Below are positions 59,791 to 64,000 of a stretch of 64,000 nucleotides of DNA, one piece after another. The stretch spans positions 66,898,627-66,962,626 of the forward strand of contig NC_045446.1 in the NCBI RefSeq assembly GCF_002776525.5, written 5' to 3'. The DNA comes from Piliocolobus tephrosceles. Taxonomy: Eukaryota > Chordata > Mammalia > Primates > Cercopithecidae. The notes under the pieces were generated by a model. That model was not told the origin of the DNA, made no database searches, and worked only from the letters and a program-made list of their open reading frames with translations. A program made the translations under genes and the position numbers. Within the stretch, counting starts at the first letter, position 1, and each line of letters begins with the position of its first letter.

Positions 59791-60289
59791 CTCACTGTCC
59801 TGTGTCCTTCAGACCAAGGGACTCTCAGGAGGGAACTGAAGCTAAATGAGGCCAGTCACTGTGTGGGAGCAGGTGGAAGCTGCTCAGAGGGCAAGAGGTG
59901 GAGGGGACAGACCAGCACTCCCAGGGGACCCTGGGAAAGGCGTAGCTTTTGGGTGCTTCCCGCAGACTGTGGGCAAAGTCATACTTAAAGCAGGCTTTAA
60001 ATACTCTCCCCACACACAGACACAAACACTGTCATTCCTGGACTTGCCCCACCCACCAGTAACATTCGACATCCTGCTCAGACACGTGAGGCTGGCAGGG
60101 AGGGGACAGAATGGGTGCATGCTGGGCGTGTAGGAGTGAGTCCGGATTCTTGAGCAGACCTCAGGAGTGACTACACAGACGTCCTTTGCTAACATGTTCT
60201 AAAGAAAGGTGACCTCAAGGGTAGAAGAGGAGAGGGGGAGGAATGAATGCTTCCCTATCCTCGCACTCACCAGCCTGATTAGCTCCCAT
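59791..60289. other. No gene recognised
   Basis: Unique-looking DNA; a short CA-rich piece at 60011-60030. Confidence 0.4.
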
Positions 60290-60570
60290 TCATCCTTCCT
60301 GCCTCAGCTGCCATGCCACCTCTTCTGGGAAGCCCTCCCTGACCACCTTCCCCTATCCTACAACAGGCAAAATTAGATGCTCCTCCTCTGTGCCAGCCCA
60401 GTACCTGGTCTTCCCTTCAGAGTGATGCTCATCACATTTACTTTGTGTTTATTTTTCCCCGGAGGCAGGAACTGTTCCTGCCTTGCTCCCCACAGGGTCC
60501 ACATCACCTAGGCTGCCGCCCAGCACATAGCTGGTTGTCAATTCATATCTGTAGGATTAATAAATGGGTC
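60290..60570 (+). mobile_element. L2 LINE 3' end
   Basis: CCACCTCTTCTGGGAAGCCC, CTCATCACATTTACTTTGTG and CCGCCCAGCACATAGCTGG, ending in GGATTAATAAATGG, are in L2 sense order. Confidence 0.85.
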
Positions 60571-61497
60571 TGTTATATCCGTTTTACTGATGGTGAAATG
60601 AAGGACCAGAGAGAGTAAGTGGCCTTTCCAAGGCTGCACAGCAAGCTCATGGAAGAAACCACCAAGAAACCAGCTCTTGAGACTTCCAGCATTTGTTCCA
60701 GTTCCTCTGCAAGGGAAACCCCCATTCCCTGCTCCCTCTTCTTCCTCCTCACAGGCAGCAGGTGTGTGCACAGACAGGCCTGGAGCTGGGCTAGGGTAGG
60801 AGTCCCCTGTGAGGCTCCACCTCTGTCTCTCCACTCCTTGGCCAGGACCCACTTCTGCTCCGAATCTTGCTGGTGACTAAGTCTGTGCCCCGCCTCACTC
60901 AGCCCACCACAGCCCCACTGCCTATGGAGAGGTGAGTCCCACCTCTCTGAGCCTGCTGTCTTCCTCAGCCATAAGACCAGTCAGCCTCGGAGATCCTGAG
61001 GCTCCTTCAGCTGGGAGAGCCTATGATGCCCTGTGAAGATGGAAGAGGCTGGGGCCAACTCCGTGCTGCCTGCAGCATGGTTCAAAGCACAAGTCTTCAC
61101 CAAGCAACAGAAAGGCCCAGAAATCTCATTTTTTCCCAAATGTTCCAGAATTTCACTTCAATGTCACATACTTTTAAAACTTTCCCGTGTGTGGGGTGAG
61201 GGTAGGGAGTCATAGTTTTCAGTTTTTTACAACAAGCAAATCCAGATGATCTTACTGCATAAACAGGTTTGGGCCACACTTTAAAGTTGACGTGGATCTT
61301 CCATTTCGTACCACACCTCATTTGCTCTGTGTAGCCTTCCTGTGAGGACAGCAGGGCAGGGCTTAGCATCAGCACATTTCACAGTCAAGGAAAATGATGT
61401 CCAGAGAGTAGGTGGCAGGGCCTGGGACTTATACTCAGAGGCCCTGTCCCAAATTATGTCTGCTTCCTGCTCTCCACAGAGTGATTTGAGTTGAAAT
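60571..61497. other. MIR piece then unique DNA
   Basis: An antisense MIR is at about 60575-60650 (TTTTACTGATGGTGAAATGA), directly after the L2. No gene recognised; a further MIR-like piece is near 61375-61440. Confidence 0.5.
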
Positions 61498-61690
61498 GAG
61501 AAGAAAAAGGAAGGAAGGAAGGAAGGAGGGAGGGAGGGAGGGAAGAAAGAAAAGAAAGAAGTGGGAAGAAGGGAAGGAGGGAAGGAAGGAAGAAAGGAGA
61601 GGGAAGGAAGGAAGGAAAGAAAGAAGGAGGGAAAGAAGGAGAGAGAGAGAGAGAGAGAGAAGGAAGAAAAGAAAGAAGAAAAAAAGGTTG
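61498..61690. repeat. GGAA/GAAA-rich purine tract
   Basis: About 190 bp of almost pure purine on the + strand, with short GGAA runs of three to five units, (GGGA)n and (GA)n. It is less regular than the tracts at 54.6 and 56.7 kb. Confidence 0.95.
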
Positions 61691-62462
61691 CATATAATAA
61701 CTTGATTGGTAGACCTGCCTGAGGAGCCTGCTTAGCCCTGGCAGAAGGCTAAATCATTTGGTGGGAAGCCCTTTCTCTATGGGATGAGGTGAGAGATGAC
61801 AAGAATAATAAAACTCTGAGACAAAGCCAGCAGCATGCTGAGTGACTCAAAGGATTAGGGTAGACCAGGGAGTAGGCCCCTGGGTCTCAGCCTGCAGGAT
61901 TCGTCCCCACATACACGTGAGAGCCGTATGTTTGGCAGACACCACAGTCCTAGCCATGGGGCACCCAGAGATGGACCAGAGCCAGCCCTGGCCCCAGTGA
62001 CTTTCCATCCCACGGGAGAGCCAGATAACTGCAATACAAGGTGGAAAGTGACTGCATAGGCAGGGCACGAGCTTGAGTTCCCACCTGACAAAGGGGCAAA
62101 CTAGGGGAAACCTTGCAAGAATGGAGTTGCGGGAGGAGTGTGGACAGGGATTCCAGGTCTCCAACTTGTCACGGAGTTTGTGCCCACCAGAGGGCGCTGC
62201 CTGAGACACTCCTGTTCCTTTCTCCTCCCGCCCATTGCTCCCTTTCTTCCTGCCCTGTGCTGGGCTTGTCTCTCTCTACACAGGCAGGAGTTTAGAGGGG
62301 TCTCCACAAGAGGAAAGCAGAGGGCAAGCTCAGACGCAGAAGTCTGATGAGCAGTGGTTTTCAGCAGCCACCAAAGACTCCATCGCTTTCATATCTTCCC
62401 CTCTGATAAAAGAAGTTTCAACCTGGTGTTTTATAGAATTTAAAAAATAATGTTTATTCAGT
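61691..62462. other. No gene recognised
   Basis: Unique-looking DNA up to the next Alu. Confidence 0.4.
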
Positions 62463-62463
62463 A

Positions 62464-62628
62464 GGCTGGGCCTGGTGGCTCATGCCTGTAATCCCAGAAC
62501 TTTTGGAGGCTGAGATGGGAGAATTGCTTTAGTCCAGGAGTTCAAGACCAGCCCGGGCAACATAGTGACACCCTGTCTCTAAAATAAATAAATAAATATT
62601 TAAATAAAATAAAATAAAATAAAATTCA
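62464..62628 (+). mobile_element. Alu monomer
   Basis: GGCTGGGCCTGGTGGCTCAT, left arm only, and a tail of (AAAT)n then (AAAAT)n. Confidence 0.93.
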
Positions 62629-62639
62629 ATAAATAGTTC

Positions 62640-63295
62640 AGAGGGTCTCCTGCATCCAGACCCAGAGACAAGTACTGGGGAAAGAGCCACGACCACAGAC
62701 CGCCTTGGTCCCTGCTGTCATGGTGGTGGCCATCTATGGGGAAGGCCGACGATAAATGGGTGGCTGGGCATCTAAGTAAGTGAGAAGATGGTCAATGCTA
62801 TGAAGAGGGCAAATGGGAGCACAGTAGAGGTGCCAGAGGTGCCAGCAGAGGTGACATGGCTGGGTGCTACTCTCACATTGAGCTGAGACTTGAACGAAGG
62901 GAGGTAGCCAAACCTGCAGCGACCTGAGGAACCTTTTCCAAGGGAGGGAATCTCAGTGCAAAGACCTTAATGAGTGAGTGAGCTTGACTTGCTCAGACAG
63001 GACGCGAGGCTGGTCGGGGCTTGAGGGGAGAATTGAGGGCAGCAAGGCTGTCTGGATAGGCCACTGTCAGGGCTGCGGATTTTACTCCAGTCACAGCAGG
63101 AAGCCAGTTAGAGGCCTTTAGGCAGAGGTGATGCAGGCTCTGGGGACACTTTACAAAGATTGCCCTGGCTGTGAGTGCCAGAGCAGAAGCAGAGAGATCC
63201 ATTAGGAAGTCCTTGCCATAAACCAGGAAAGAGATGAGAGTGACTTGATGGTAGCAGTGGAGATAGGAAGAAATGTAGGAATTTGAGTCTATTTT
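62640..63295 (-). mobile_element. L2 LINE, long antisense copy
   Basis: The antisense L2 order is kept over about 650 bp: TCAATGCTATGAAGAGGGCA, TGAGACTTGAACGAAGGGAG, CCAGTTAGAGGCCTTTAGGC and AGATGAGAGTGACTTGATGG. Non-coding. Confidence 0.85.
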
Positions 63296-63329
63296 GAAAT
63301 AAAAATAAAACTTGCAATGAAATGACAGG

Positions 63330-63490
63330 TTATCAGTGCCAGGCGCTGAGATGTAGACATTGTGTTTATTGACTTACTCATTCTCACTCTGTGTAAAGCT
63401 GTTTTACAGAGGAGAAAATGGAAGCTCAGAGAGGTTAAGTAATTTGCCCAAGATCCCACAACTGATAAGTGACAGATTCTACATTTTAAA
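63330..63490 (-). mobile_element. MIR, antisense
   Basis: GTTTTACAGAGGAGAAAATG, GAGGTTAAGTAATTTGCCCA and ACAACTGATAAGTGACAG form a clear MIR core. Confidence 0.85.
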
Positions 63491-63966
63491 AACAAGTCTG
63501 TCTGGTTCCGGAGCCCACAAATAAACTGTTCAATGCAGAGAATGAAAAGCAAAAGATTAGCCATACAGAATCGGAAACGGAATCCCAGAGTGCTAGTCCA
63601 ACAACTTTGACGCAGGCTCCAGCCCAGATCAGAGACTTGTCTCAACTGTTTGGTTGTTCTCTTGGCCAAGGGCAGCTGCCCTGGGACCCAAAAGCTCATC
63701 AGAGAAAGCTCCCAGGAGCCCAAATCTGCATTCTTCCCCTCCTTGGGTAACCCGCTCATGGTCACCCAGCCAGTTTAAATCCTGGGTCCTCTGACCTTCC
63801 TGTCCAGGCCTCCTCCCTGTCCCCACAGAGCCTTCTCAGCACAGCGTAAAACCAAGAACATCACATGGCCACTGCTCATGTCAGATGACAGCATGGCATA
63901 TTCCCCTCACGAGTCCTTGGCTTTTTAACATGGATCTCAGAGCTATAACTAAAAGTATTTGATTAT
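63491..63966. other. No gene recognised
   Basis: Unique-looking DNA to the start of the last Alu. Confidence 0.4.
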
Positions 63967-63969
63967 GCA

Positions 63970-64000
63970 TCCGGGTGCTGTGGCTCACGCCTGTAATCCC
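63970..64000 (+). mobile_element. Alu, cut by the end of the window
   Basis: CCGGGTGCTGTGGCTCACGC then CTGTAATCCC is the Alu head; the element continues past the window. Confidence 0.9.

Noticed and set aside
1..64000. CRISPR arrays, tRNA, rRNA, snRNA or Y RNA genes, prokaryotic operons
   Set aside because: None was seen. The short repeats present are microsatellites, tandem duplications or transposons, and the DNA is clearly primate.
52631..64000. First exon of the next gene downstream (ACER3 in human)
   Set aside because: There is no CpG island or recognisable coding exon in this interval; in human the neighbour starts further away.

Overview
This is primate nuclear DNA. The evidence is more than fifteen Alu-family insertions in both orientations, old L2 and MIR repeats, an ancient L1, a THE1-type MaLR provirus, a MER30-like hAT element, and a CpG-island gene with large introns. 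I recognise one protein-coding gene: TSKU (Tsukushi, a secreted small leucine-rich repeat protein). It lies on the + strand from the CpG island at about 37.6 kb to a polyadenylation signal at 52.6 kb. The predicted protein has 353 residues, the same length as human TSKU, but differs at several positions from the human sequence as I remember it. A non-human catarrhine such as an Old World monkey or gibbon is therefore possible; this is unverified.

Layout. Positions 1-37.5 kb: gene-poor upstream DNA. It holds Alus at 1.4, 1.9, 4.2 and 5.9 kb, an ERVL/MaLR-type LTR at 2.4 kb, and an L2 split by an Alu at 4.1-5.0 kb. A nested stack (L1M containing a MER30-like element containing an Alu) lies at 9.1-10.7 kb, and an L2 broken by L1M sequence at 12.1-13.5 kb. 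An MLT1 LTR lies at 24.6 kb and a minus-strand ancient L1 with a large internal deletion at 29.0-32.7 kb. Positions 37.56-39.24 kb: CpG island with GC boxes and candidate non-coding first exon(s). Positions 37.9-50.08 kb: inferred TSKU intron, carrying a full THE1 provirus (two LTRs, internal region, matching 5-bp target duplication) at 44.96-47.29 kb. Positions 50.084-52.62 kb: coding plus 3' UTR exon. Positions 52.6-64 kb: downstream intergenic DNA with paired Alus, three GGAA/TTCC microsatellite tracts, a degenerate ATGTYYA-rich repeat field, a 115-bp insertion that looks copied from an Alu 2.1 kb away, and a long antisense L2.

How it works together: the CpG island would drive a transcript whose untranslated first exon is spliced to a single coding exon. 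That exon encodes a signal peptide, an N-terminal cysteine cluster, ten to eleven LRRs and a C-terminal cysteine pair. Family knowledge places TSKU as an extracellular modulator of BMP/TGF-beta, Wnt and FGF signalling. No tRNA, rRNA, CRISPR array or prokaryotic-type system was seen. The most unusual observations are structural: the apparent templated insertion, the GGAA microsatellite cluster, the repeat field at 56.1-56.5 kb, and several short tandem duplications. Repeat family names come from recalled consensus sequences, not a database search.
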